Position numbers and translations under genes: made by a program. Positions 26,743 through 35,521 of a stretch of DNA of 64,000 bases are shown piece by piece (position 1 is the first letter of the stretch; each line of letters starts with the position of its first letter). The stretch lies in assembly GCF_001434935.1 (NCBI RefSeq), contig NZ_AZEG01000010.1, positions 19,836 through 83,835 of the forward strand, written 5' to 3'. This DNA is from Liquorilactobacillus uvarum DSM 19971. GTDB taxonomy: Bacteria; Bacillota; Bacilli; Lactobacillales; Lactobacillaceae. The notes below the pieces were generated by a model. It saw nothing but the letters and a program-made list of their open reading frames with translations, had not been told where the DNA came from and did no database searches.

Positions 26743-28041
26743 ATGGGTAAAAAAGTTTTGAACTTTATTAAGAAATTAAAGCTGCGTCCACTGATCCCAG
26801 CGGGGGTGACAGCATTGATTCTGATTGCATGTTACTTTTTCATTGTTAGGGGAACAGGCGATGCGCAAGCGGCAAATAATTTTATTGTTTTTGGAGTAAT
26901 AGTTGTAGTTATCTATGCAATAGCAAGTGAAGTACTTACATTGATAGCAAATGGTGCATTTTATACTGAGATGAAGAATCTGCAAAAAATACTTGATGCA
27001 GTTAGCTCAGGAGATATGTCGCAATTGGACAAATTCAGATCCAGCAACAATGATAATCCGATTATCGCTAAGGTCAAGGACGGTTTTCATGGTGTTATCA
27101 ATGCATTTGTTGCAATGATTATCGGGATTAAAGAAGAAAGCGGACATATGAACGATATTGCAGGAACATTGGCAACGATGTCCAAAAAATCTTCAACAGC
27201 AATTGAAAATATTCGTTCAACGATGAACAGCATCGCGGATGCATCCACTTCACAAACGACGGAAGCTGAACAAACTGCGAGTGATATGCAGAAGCTGGCA
27301 TCCAACATTGAGGAGATTCATAAAGAAGTTGGCCGAATGAGCGGTTATGCCGAGAAGGCTCAAGAAAGCAACACTAAAAACACAGATATGATGGTTCATG
27401 TTTCAGAGAGCTGGGAACAGGAAAGAAACGGCCAATCTGAGATAGTTGAAGAAATGGATAATATGAACAAAGATATTCAGAATATCGGCAATATCGTTCA
27501 ATTAATAAATGATATCTCAGAACAAACAAATTTATTGGCACTTAATGCCTCAATTGAAGCTGCCCGTGCGGGTGAAGCAGGCCGCGGTTTTGCAATTGTC
27601 GCTGAAGAAGTACGAACTTTAGCTGAAGAAAGTGGAAAGTCTGCTAAAAATATTCGCGATATTATTGAAGTTATCAGAGGCAAGTCAGAACATATGACTA
27701 CTGCTTTGAACGACTCATATACCAGTGGCGAGAAGCAGACTGAGAATGTCAATAAGGCAATTGATTCTACCAAAGAGATTTCTGGAATGGTTGAAAAATT
27801 TGTTGAAAGCATCCAAGCTATCGAGAAGCATATCGTCGGTGTAGTTGAAGAAAAGGATACTGTCACACAATCAGTTGAGAATATTACTTCGGCTATTTCT
27901 GAAACCTCTGCTGGAACACAGGAAGCAACTGCAAATGTTGAGGAATTCTATAACATCGTTAAGAAGTTTGAGTCGTCTGTCAAAGATATCGAAGATATTG
28001 CTAGCGTTCTGAAATTCCAGGTTGACAGTTTCAAAGTTTGA
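26743..28041 (+). CDS. Methyl-accepting chemotaxis protein without an extracellular sensor
   Basis: This 432-residue chemoreceptor has two closely spaced membrane helices (about 13-35 and 44-66) with only a short loop outside, so there is no classical ligand domain. A HAMP-like linker and a full signalling coiled coil follow, with tip [20 protein letters not shown] (about 254-273). It probably senses membrane state, energy or an intracellular signal. ATG 26743 has GGAAGGGG upstream; the in-frame start at 26719 does not. It is the first gene of the chemotaxis unit. Confidence 0.92.
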   Translation: MGKKVLNFIKKLKLRPLIPAGVTALILIACYFFIVRGTGDAQAANNFIVFGVIVVVIYAIASEVLTLIANGAFYTEMKNLQKILDAVSSGDMSQLDKFRSSNNDNPIIAKVKDGFHGVINAFVAMIIGIKEESGHMNDIAGTLATMSKKSSTAIENIRSTMNSIADASTSQTTEAEQTASDMQKLASNIEEIHKEVGRMSGYAEKAQESNTKNTDMMVHVSESWEQERNGQSEIVEEMDNMNKDIQNIGNIVQLINDISEQTNLLALNASIEAARAGEAGRGFAIVAEEVRTLAEESGKSAKNIRDIIEVIRGKSEHMTTALNDSYTSGEKQTENVNKAIDSTKEISGMVEKFVESIQAIEKHIVGVVEEKDTVTQSVENITSAISETSAGTQEATANVEEFYNIVKKFESSVKDIEDIASVLKFQVDSFKV

Positions 28042-28092
28042 TCGTTTTAAAAGTGATTTAAAATTACATTTTCAAGGAAAGGATTGGCGCTA

Positions 28093-28587
28093 ATGGAACA
28101 ATATGTGGTATTCAAAAGTCATAAACAGCTGTTTGCAATGCCGGTCAAAGCTGTTACACGTGTGATCGAAGCTAGCAATTTTATCACTTTACCTGAAGTG
28201 GCAGACTATATTTTGGGCGTATATGAGTATCAGGACCATATGATCCCCATTGTAGATTTGCGGAGAAAGCTCTTCGGGCAATACACTGAATCCTCTGATG
28301 ATAATAAGGTGATTCTATGTGACTGGAAAGAAAATTCGTTAGGTATTTTTGTTGAAAATATTCTAGGAATTTCTTATTTGGAAGAAACAAATTATGAAAA
28401 AGAACTAGCGAAAGCTGATTTAAAACGCGGCTATATTGACAAATTTTTGAAACTTGAAGACAAAGTTGTGATTTCAATTAGATTAGATTATCTTTTTGAT
28501 AATCGGCAGGAGTCAGAATTGTTAGCAACAGTTGATCAATTAAATGCTGATAAAGGTAATGCTAGTGATGGAACTGATTCAGAATGA
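28093..28587 (+). CDS. cheW: Chemotaxis coupling protein CheW (first copy)
   Basis: The 164-residue CheW-domain protein shows the family core (FAMPVKAVTRVIE, ILGVYEYQDHMIPIVDLRRKLFG). It has an acidic, serine-rich C-terminal tail not present in the second copy. There is no response-regulator domain, so it is not CheV. ATG 28093 is 9 nt after AAGGAAAGGA. It overlaps cheD by 20 nt. It probably links the receptors to CheA. Confidence 0.9.
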   Translation: MEQYVVFKSHKQLFAMPVKAVTRVIEASNFITLPEVADYILGVYEYQDHMIPIVDLRRKLFGQYTESSDDNKVILCDWKENSLGIFVENILGISYLEETNYEKELAKADLKRGYIDKFLKLEDKVVISIRLDYLFDNRQESELLATVDQLNADKGNASDGTDSE

Positions 28588-29065
28588 AGTCAGAGTAGGC
28601 ATCGCAGACTATAAGATAGCTCAAACACCGTCTAAGCTGATAACAGTCGGACTAGGTTCATGTATTGGAACTATTATCTATGATGAGCAGGCTGGAATTG
28701 CAGGGTTGAGTCATATTATGCTGCCTGATAGCCACCCGTTTGCAAAAAAGCAGGCATTGAACACTGCAAAATTCGCCGATCTTGCACTTCCAGAGATGGT
28801 AGGCAAACTTAAGCAAAAGGCACCGCGTGCGCGCTTTAAGGCTAAAATTGTCGGAGGGGCTAATATGTTTGGTTTCAATGCTCTCTCTAAGACAGGCAAT
28901 ATTGGTCAACGAAATATTGAAGCAGTAGAAGAAATGCTAGAAGAGTTAAGGATACCGCTCATTGCGAGCCATGTGGGAGGAAATAGCGGACGAACAATGA
29001 TCGTTGATTTAAAGAATTTTGAGACGATGGTTCGTATTGTACACCACGATGCAGTATATATATGA
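28568..29065 (+). CDS. cheD: Chemoreceptor glutamine deamidase CheD
   Basis: The 165-residue protein has the CheD catalytic set: T and C in TVGLGSCIG, H in LSHIMLP, and the GGANMFG motif. CheD deamidates receptor glutamines and binds CheC. The start is set at ATG 28568 by comparison with the family; ATG 28559 is also possible. The stop overlaps the ATG of the longer cheB frame. Confidence 0.93.
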   Translation: MELIQNEVRVGIADYKIAQTPSKLITVGLGSCIGTIIYDEQAGIAGLSHIMLPDSHPFAKKQALNTAKFADLALPEMVGKLKQKAPRARFKAKIVGGANMFGFNALSKTGNIGQRNIEAVEEMLEELRIPLIASHVGGNSGRTMIVDLKNFETMVRIVHHDAVYI

Positions 29066-29082
29066 AGGAGCTATTGGGGAGA

Positions 29083-30117
29083 ATGAATATTTTAGTAGTT
29101 GATGACTCTGCTTTTATGCGCAAAATCATTGTTGACTTGCTTAAGGATATGCCTGGAATTGAGGTTGCTGGTACTGCACGCAACGGAAAACAAGCGCTGG
29201 AAGCTCTCAGTTCTCAGAAAATCGATCTAGTGCTGATGGATGTTGAAATGCCGGTAATGGGCGGGCTAGAAGCGTTAAAGAATATAAAAGAAACAATGAA
29301 CACTCCAGTCATCATGTTGAGTTCGCTGACTAACAAAGAAGTTACGATCGAAGCCTTAGCACTAGGGGCGAATGATTTTGTTGAAAAACCAGTTAATTTA
29401 ATGGCTATTCAGGATGAATGGATTCTTGATTTCCATATGAAAATCAAGAGCGTGGGATCTAAGGGCAAGCCGTTTGTAAAGATGGATGCAGCCAGTGTAA
29501 AGGCAGTTTCAAGTAGGAATGCTGAAACTGGGGAAAAAATTGCAAGCAGTCAATTGGCAACGCATATCAGAGCACTGGTGATTGGAGCGTCGACCGGTGG
29601 GCCACGAGCGTTATTAACTATTATTCGTTCTCTTCCAGTTGCGACAAAAGTACCGATTTTTATTGTACAGCATATGCCAAAGGGGTTTACGAGTTCTTTT
29701 GCACAAAGAATGAACCAAGAGACAAACATTTCAGTATGTGAAGCAGAAGATGGAATGATAATCGATCGAAAGGTTTATCTTTGTCCAGGTGATTACCACA
29801 TGACCCTTAAAGATGGCAAGATAAGACTGAATCAAAAGCCCAAACTGCATGGAACTCGTCCAGCGGTTGATTATCTTTTTACATCTGCAGCACAAATTTA
29901 CCGCAGAAATCTAGTTGCGGTTTTGCTGACAGGAATGGGCAAGGATGGAACGGTTGGAATGCGTGATATACAGGAAAACGGTGGTTATACAATTGCTCAA
30001 AATAAAGAAACCTGTGTTGTTTTCGGGATGCCGAGGAATGCAGTTGAAAACCATGTTGTAAATGAGGTTCTTGATTTGGATTCGATCGGACGCAAAATTA
30101 GGCAGATAGTTGGGTGA
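29083..30117 (+). CDS. cheB: Chemotaxis methylesterase CheB
   Basis: CheB removes methyl groups from receptors for adaptation. The 344-residue protein has a receiver domain with phospho-acceptor Asp53 (VLMDVEMP). The methylesterase domain has the catalytic triad in GASTGGP, QHMPKGFT and LLTGMGKDG. ATG 29083 follows GGGGAG and gives the standard MNILVVDDS start; an earlier ATG at 29062 overlaps cheD. Confidence 0.96.
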   Translation: MNILVVDDSAFMRKIIVDLLKDMPGIEVAGTARNGKQALEALSSQKIDLVLMDVEMPVMGGLEALKNIKETMNTPVIMLSSLTNKEVTIEALALGANDFVEKPVNLMAIQDEWILDFHMKIKSVGSKGKPFVKMDAASVKAVSSRNAETGEKIASSQLATHIRALVIGASTGGPRALLTIIRSLPVATKVPIFIVQHMPKGFTSSFAQRMNQETNISVCEAEDGMIIDRKVYLCPGDYHMTLKDGKIRLNQKPKLHGTRPAVDYLFTSAAQIYRRNLVAVLLTGMGKDGTVGMRDIQENGGYTIAQNKETCVVFGMPRNAVENHVVNEVLDLDSIGRKIRQIVG

Positions 30118-30121
30118 CAAA

Positions 30122-30895
30122 ATGAAATTGAATTTCGAGTTTTTTAATGATTGGGTGCAGCACAGACTGGGTATTCGGCTTGAGGCATACAAAGAAAGAC
30201 AGATGCAACGCAGAATATCCAACATTATGGAATCAGCGGGAGCTTCTTCGCTTGAGCAATATGCCAAGATCTTGGAAGCTGACAGTGTTGCGCGTCACGC
30301 TTTTGTTGAACATTTGACGATTAATGTTACTGAGTTTTATCGCAATAAAAGTATTTTTGATATGTTTGAACAGAGATTGATGGCGCAGATTGTTCCTAAG
30401 TTTGAACGTCCAAAGATATGGAGTGCGGCGTGCTCGATTGGTGCTGAGCCTTATACCTTAGCAATGATTTTGGCTAAGAATAACATTACTTCGGGCAGAA
30501 TTGTTGCGACTGATATTGATGATGAAATATTGAAAAAGGCAAAAGCCGGTCTTTATCAAAGCACTGAGGTCAAGAATGTTGCAGCAACCGATTTGGAGAG
30601 GTATTTCAACAAAACGGCCGAGGGCAAGTATCAAGTTAGCACGACTTTAAAAAATAAAATTACGTTTAAAAAACACGACCTTTTGAAAGATCGATATGAA
30701 GACAACTGCCATGTGGTAGTTTGCCGCAATGTTACGATTTATTTTAAACCTGATGCTCGTGATGAAGTTTATCGCAAGTTGAGTGAGTCACTGGTTCAAG
30801 GTGGAATTTTGTTCACTGGAGCAACTGAAACGATCAGTCTTGCGGATCAGATTGGACTAAAAAAAATAGATTCGTTTATTTATCAAAAGATTTAA
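30122..30895 (+). CDS. cheR: Chemotaxis methyltransferase CheR
   Basis: CheR methylates receptor glutamates using S-adenosylmethionine. The 257-residue protein has the N-terminal helical domain and the catalytic domain with WSAACSIGAEPYTLAM (usual form CSTGEEPY) and CRNVTIYF. ATG 30122 gives the usual length; the longer frame begins inside cheB. In Bacillus cheR lies elsewhere, so its place between cheB and cheA is notable. Confidence 0.95.
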   Translation: MKLNFEFFNDWVQHRLGIRLEAYKERQMQRRISNIMESAGASSLEQYAKILEADSVARHAFVEHLTINVTEFYRNKSIFDMFEQRLMAQIVPKFERPKIWSAACSIGAEPYTLAMILAKNNITSGRIVATDIDDEILKKAKAGLYQSTEVKNVAATDLERYFNKTAEGKYQVSTTLKNKITFKKHDLLKDRYEDNCHVVVCRNVTIYFKPDARDEVYRKLSESLVQGGILFTGATETISLADQIGLKKIDSFIYQKI

Positions 30896-30919
30896 TGAGT
30901 AGGAAAGGAGTTGAAATTA

Positions 30920-32998
30920 ATGGATGATAACAGCGTTTATCGCAGTTTGTTTTTTGAAGAAAGTGACGATAATCTTCAACAATTAAATGACAATGTTTTA
31001 GAACTAGAGAGCGAACCGGATAATATGGATCTTGTCAACGAAATCTTTCGTGCGGCCCATACACTAAAGGGTATGTCTGCAACAATGGGTTATGATGTGA
31101 TGACAAAGTTGACGCATAAGATGGAAAATCTGTTTGATTTCTTTAAATCTGGCAAGCTTAAGGTAAATAGTGATTATATTTCGCTGATCTTTCGCTGCTT
31201 AGACCGTTTATCTCAATTAGTGGAGGATCTGCGTGATGAAAAGGAACTGAGTCAGGATCAGATCAGTGACTTGCTAGAAGAGCTTGAAAAGGTTGAGGAA
31301 AGCGTCAATGGGAGTGATCAGGTTGCAAAGACTCCAGAAGAAGAACAGGATACTGGCGCATTGACGAATGTTTTTGAACATTTGGAAGAAGCTGATCTGG
31401 ACGTTATTCATCAAGCAATTACAGGTGACTATAAAGCCTATAGCATTGCGATAAGAATTGATAAGGAATCATTACTTAAAGGACCGCGGGTCTTCTTAAT
31501 TATGGAGAAGCTTGAGCAAGAGGGTGACGTTCTCCATACTGAACCAAGTGTCGATATTCTTGAAGATGGCGACTTTGACACTGATTTCAGACTTGTTTAC
31601 TTGACTAGAGATGATCTAGATATGGTCAAGCACAACGTTGAGAGCAACAGTGAAATCGATGAAATGATTGTTGAACCATTTGATGAAGAAAAACAAAAAA
31701 ATGCTGAAAAGCAGCAGGTAAAAGCACCAAAAATAGAAAAAAAAGCGAAAGTACAGCAGAAAAAAGCACCTGCAAAAGCTGCTCCAAAAACTAAGTCTAA
31801 GCCACAAAAAAGTAGTAAGCCTTCAGCTGCGCATCAGCATGCTAATGCGCGCAATCAATCCATCAGAGTCGACTTAACAAGGCTGGATCGCTTTTTGAAT
31901 CTGGTATCAGAATTAGTTGTTTACCGCAATCAGCTGGATGATGCCAGCACACGCAATAATGCTGATGCAATGCGGGATGCGTTGGAACAAGTCTCACGGC
32001 TGACTTCAGAATTGCAGGACCTTGTGCTGAAGATCAGGATGCAGCAAGTTAGTGTTGTCTTCAGTCGTTTTCCACGCATGGTGCGTGACCTTGCAAACGA
32101 ATTGAACAAAGAAATGGAATTGGTGGTTGAAGGGGAAGAAACTGAACTGGATAAAACTGTTGTTTCTGAGCTTAGTGAACCATTGATTCATTTGCTGCGC
32201 AACTCGTCTGATCATGGGATTGAAGCACCTGATATCCGTGAAAAAGAAGGTAAGGATCGCAAAGGAACAATCAAACTGTCAGCTTACCAAGAAGGAAATC
32301 GGGTCATTATTACACTCGAGGATGATGGTAAGGGCCTTGATCCAGCTGTTATTAAGGAAAGCGCTGAAAGCAAGGGAATCAGTACTGAAGGAATGTCTGA
32401 TGATGAAATCAAAAAATTGATCTTCCATCCCGGCTTCTCAACAGCTAAAGAGATTACGAATATTTCTGGCCGCGGTGTTGGTCTTGACGCAGTGCAAGCA
32501 AAAATCAGCGAACTTGGTGGCTCACTTGAAATGAAGAGCGAGCTCCATGTAGGAACTAAGTTCATTATCAAGCTTCCACTGACCTTGTCGATTATCCAGG
32601 CCTTGATGGTCAGAATTGGCAATGAAAGTTTCGCAGTTCCATTAGATGTAGTTGAAAGAGTTGTCATGCTTAAAGAAGACGAGATTGTCAAGACAACTAA
32701 TCAAGAGGTCTATCGTTTTCAAAATGGCTTGATTCCAATTATTCGAACAGACGAACTGTTACAGATTGAACCCGATCCTAACAAGAAAAAATTTGCAATC
32801 ATTGTTAAGATTGATCAGAAATATTATGGCATCTTGGCCGATGAGCTGATTGGGCAGCAGGAAATTGTTATTAAAAAGATTGATCCAATGCTGCAGAAGA
32901 TCAACAAGTATCAAGGAGCAACGATTTTCGGTAACGGGTCGATTGCCTTGATCCTAGATGTCAATGCTATCTGCAATGAGAAAAAAGGTACTGAATGA
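30920..32998 (+). CDS. cheA: Chemotaxis histidine kinase CheA
   Basis: The 692-residue kinase has an HPt domain with phospho-acceptor His47 (RAAHTLKGMSATMG), a P2-like region (about 150-255), and a Lys/Ala/Pro-rich linker (about 258-305). The P3 dimerization helices, the ATPase domain (LLRNSSDHGIE, EDDGKGLD, ISGRGVGLDAV) and a C-terminal CheW-like domain follow. GGAAAGGAG precedes ATG. It phosphorylates CheY and CheB. Confidence 0.97.
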   Translation: MDDNSVYRSLFFEESDDNLQQLNDNVLELESEPDNMDLVNEIFRAAHTLKGMSATMGYDVMTKLTHKMENLFDFFKSGKLKVNSDYISLIFRCLDRLSQLVEDLRDEKELSQDQISDLLEELEKVEESVNGSDQVAKTPEEEQDTGALTNVFEHLEEADLDVIHQAITGDYKAYSIAIRIDKESLLKGPRVFLIMEKLEQEGDVLHTEPSVDILEDGDFDTDFRLVYLTRDDLDMVKHNVESNSEIDEMIVEPFDEEKQKNAEKQQVKAPKIEKKAKVQQKKAPAKAAPKTKSKPQKSSKPSAAHQHANARNQSIRVDLTRLDRFLNLVSELVVYRNQLDDASTRNNADAMRDALEQVSRLTSELQDLVLKIRMQQVSVVFSRFPRMVRDLANELNKEMELVVEGEETELDKTVVSELSEPLIHLLRNSSDHGIEAPDIREKEGKDRKGTIKLSAYQEGNRVIITLEDDGKGLDPAVIKESAESKGISTEGMSDDEIKKLIFHPGFSTAKEITNISGRGVGLDAVQAKISELGGSLEMKSELHVGTKFIIKLPLTLSIIQALMVRIGNESFAVPLDVVERVVMLKEDEIVKTTNQEVYRFQNGLIPIIRTDELLQIEPDPNKKKFAIIVKIDQKYYGILADELIGQQEIVIKKIDPMLQKINKYQGATIFGNGSIALILDVNAICNEKKGTE

Positions 32999-33585
32999 TG
33001 GCATACTCAGAGTTGGAATTAGACGGTCTGAAAGAAGTTATCAATATTGGTGGCGGGCATGCCGCAACTAGTATTTCTAAATTAGTTAATCAGAAAATCG
33101 ATATGCATGTTCCAGAAATTAGCATTTTAAGTTATCATGAATTGTACGAACAGGTAATCGCCGATGACGTTGAGGTCCATGCAGTAGTCAGCAGTATTGT
33201 TGGAGATTACAACGGAATGATCTTATTTGTTGTTTCAGATGACTCGGCAGATAAGTTGTCTGAACTGATGCTTGGAACTAAGACTGATGATATCAATGTC
33301 AAGATGTCAGCAGTCAGCGAGTTGACGAATATTATTTCGAACTCTTTCTTGGGTGCTATCGGGAATTTATTAAATGTCCAATTAGTATCTGCATTACCAG
33401 TGATTCAAGACGATTATTTTGGTGCGGTCATCAGCAGCGTCTATATGGCCCTTGATCAGTATGATGACCACATCATGGTGATCAGAAACGAATTTACTTA
33501 TTCTGAAGAAAAACTAGATGCGTCGTTATTTTTTATTCCAGAAACGGGCGTATTAGAACAAATACTAAAATCTTTAGGAATCTGA
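32995..33585 (+). CDS. cheC: CheY-P phosphatase CheC
   Basis: The 196-residue protein has two copies of the CXY phosphatase signature E-x2-N-x22-P (LKEVINIGG and VSELTNIIS helices), and both are complete by count. CheC dephosphorylates CheY-P and is stimulated by CheD, encoded nearby. Its start overlaps the cheA stop. Confidence 0.95.
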   Translation: MMAYSELELDGLKEVINIGGGHAATSISKLVNQKIDMHVPEISILSYHELYEQVIADDVEVHAVVSSIVGDYNGMILFVVSDDSADKLSELMLGTKTDDINVKMSAVSELTNIISNSFLGAIGNLLNVQLVSALPVIQDDYFGAVISSVYMALDQYDDHIMVIRNEFTYSEEKLDASLFFIPETGVLEQILKSLGI

Positions 33586-33599
33586 GAGGAGCAAATATT

Positions 33600-33962
33600 T
33601 TGGGGAAAAAAGTTTTGATCGTAGATGACGCGGTATTCATGCGTATGAAGTTAAAAGATATTTTAAGTAAAAATGGATATGAGGTAGCTGATGAAGCTCA
33701 AAATGGACAAGAAGCATTTGAAAAATATCAAGCAACTCAACCTGATTTAGTGACAATGGATATCACGATGCCTGAAGTTGATGGCATTCAAGCATTGAAA
33801 ATGATTCGTGAAGCCGATGCGAATGCGAAAGTTATTATGTGCAGCGCGATGGGACAGCAAGGAATGGTTATGGATGCCATTCGCGCAGGTGCGGTTGACT
33901 TTATCGTTAAACCATTCGATACGGACCGGGTCATCAAAGCTATAGATAAAGCTCTTTCCTAA
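33600..33962 (+). CDS. cheY: Chemotaxis response regulator CheY
   Basis: The 120-residue single receiver domain has the acidic pair D9-D10, phospho-acceptor Asp54 (LVTMDITMP) and the conserved lysine in FIVKPF. The start is TTG with GAGGAG upstream. In Gram-positive flagella CheY-P binds the N termini of FliM and FliY, encoded just downstream. Confidence 0.96.
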   Translation: MGKKVLIVDDAVFMRMKLKDILSKNGYEVADEAQNGQEAFEKYQATQPDLVTMDITMPEVDGIQALKMIREADANAKVIMCSAMGQQGMVMDAIRAGAVDFIVKPFDTDRVIKAIDKALS

Positions 33963-33984
33963 TATAGTCAGGAGATGATATTAA

Positions 33985-34377
33985 ATGCAAATGATCCTGT
34001 TTAAGATGAATCAGCAGCATTATTTGATTTCAGCAGCTTCTGTTGAAGAAGTTATCGATACAGTGCAGATCACACGTGTTCCATTGGCTCCCAGCTGGGT
34101 TAAGGGGTTGATCAATTTGAGAGGAACAGTCATGACGGTGATTGGTTTATCTGAATTGATTGGTGTTCCTTCATCAAAAGACAACCGCAATATCTTGATC
34201 ATGAAAAAAGATGAAGAGCGCAAGGGACTGTTGATTGAAGAAGTAGTTGAAGTAGTTGATATTGATAAAGAAGATATTCAGTTAGAAAAGACAGATAAAG
34301 AAAAACATTATCTGGGAGTAGTTTCCTTAGAAGATAAGGTAGCTAATGTAGTTGACGTAAACCATTTGATTTTTTGA
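33985..34377 (+). CDS. cheW: Chemotaxis coupling protein CheW (second copy)
   Basis: The compact 130-residue CheW-domain protein has the core motif WVKGLINLRGTVMTVIGL. It lacks the acidic tail of the first copy and is closer to standard CheW. Placed between cheY and fliM, it may serve a different receptor set, but that is not shown by sequence. Confidence 0.92.
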   Translation: MQMILFKMNQQHYLISAASVEEVIDTVQITRVPLAPSWVKGLINLRGTVMTVIGLSELIGVPSSKDNRNILIMKKDEERKGLLIEEVVEVVDIDKEDIQLEKTDKEKHYLGVVSLEDKVANVVDVNHLIF

Positions 34378-34393
34378 TAAGTGAGGGATCTGT

Positions 34394-35521
34394 GTGGATC
34401 AAGTATTGACGCAACAAGAGATCGATGCACTGCTGAATGCAATGAGCACCGGTGAGATTGATCAGGAAAAAATTGAAGAGGAAAACGATGCAGCCAAAGT
34501 AAAAAGCTACGATTTTAGAAGACCTACAAAGCTCTCAAAAGAATACGTCAATACTCTGCATATGATCTTTGAGGACTTTTCAAAAATGGGCAGCAATGTA
34601 CTTTCAACACAGCTGCGGGCTAATGTCAGGCTTCAGTTGGCGGCGATCGAACAGGTAAGTTACGATGAATTTATTCACTCGATTCCGCGCGTAACACTGT
34701 TAGGGCTCTTTCATTCTGAACCTTTGAAAGGTATTCAGATTATCGAAATGAATCAGCAGTTGTGCATGAAACTGATTGAGATGCTTTGCGGTGGTGTTGA
34801 TATGGTAACGCAGGAGCAAAAGCATGATGAAGAGGACAAGAATAAGTCCGCAGATAAAAAGGAAACAACCACAGATAAAAAAGAAGAAGTAGCGACAAAG
34901 TCAACAGAAGAACATAAAGATGCAGAAGAACAAGAAGGTAAGAGAAAAGCCCATGATAAAAAGGGCTTTACCGATATTGAATTAGCTGTTCTCGAAGAAG
35001 TTGTGAAGGGCTTGACAGATGTCTTTCAAAATTCATGGAAAGAAATCGTTGAACTTGATACAACTTTAGATGGACTCGACACAAATCCACAGTTGCTGCA
35101 GAACATGTCGCCAAATGAACCAGTCGTTCTAAGTACCTTTACAATCAATGTTGGAGATACAAGTACATTTATTAATTTATGTATTCCATATGTTTTCTTC
35201 GAAGGGATTACAGATAAGCTGAGCTTTGGAAACTGGTTTGATTCAAGTCAAAAATTTGACCGCAATGATGAGCGTGAACTTCGTAAGGGTTTGAACGGAG
35301 TCGATATGGACATTGAGGTCCTGCTAGGGGAATCTGAAATGGAACTGTCTGACTTCTTGCACTTAGAAGTTGGAGATGTTATTAAGCTGGACAGCAAAAT
35401 TGCAGAACCACTGGATGCCTTTATTGAAGGCCAGCCGTTCTATAGCGTGAAACCAGGGAAGAAGAATGGACAATTAGCAGTTGAATTGATAGACAAATTG
35501 GAAGGGGAACAAGACGAATGA
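34394..35521 (+). CDS. fliM: Flagellar motor switch protein FliM with a charged insertion
   Basis: FliM is the C-ring protein that receives CheY-P. The N-terminal CheY-P binding motif LTQQEIDALLNA is present, followed by the CheC-like middle domain and the C-terminal SpoA domain (LHLEVGDVIKLD). It has 375 residues, longer than usual. Between MLCGG (about 130-134) and FTDIE (about 192) lies a Lys/Glu/Asp/Thr-rich insertion of about 50 residues, placed where the FliG-contacting GGxG loop normally is; the second glycine pair partner is missing (GGVD). The start is GTG. Its place after the che genes differs from Bacillus. Confidence 0.93.
   Translation: MDQVLTQQEIDALLNAMSTGEIDQEKIEEENDAAKVKSYDFRRPTKLSKEYVNTLHMIFEDFSKMGSNVLSTQLRANVRLQLAAIEQVSYDEFIHSIPRVTLLGLFHSEPLKGIQIIEMNQQLCMKLIEMLCGGVDMVTQEQKHDEEDKNKSADKKETTTDKKEEVATKSTEEHKDAEEQEGKRKAHDKKGFTDIELAVLEEVVKGLTDVFQNSWKEIVELDTTLDGLDTNPQLLQNMSPNEPVVLSTFTINVGDTSTFINLCIPYVFFEGITDKLSFGNWFDSSQKFDRNDERELRKGLNGVDMDIEVLLGESEMELSDFLHLEVGDVIKLDSKIAEPLDAFIEGQPFYSVKPGKKNGQLAVELIDKLEGEQDE

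Noticed and set aside
28093..28587. First CheW as CheV
   Set aside because: No receiver domain follows the CheW domain; the tail is short, acidic and disordered.
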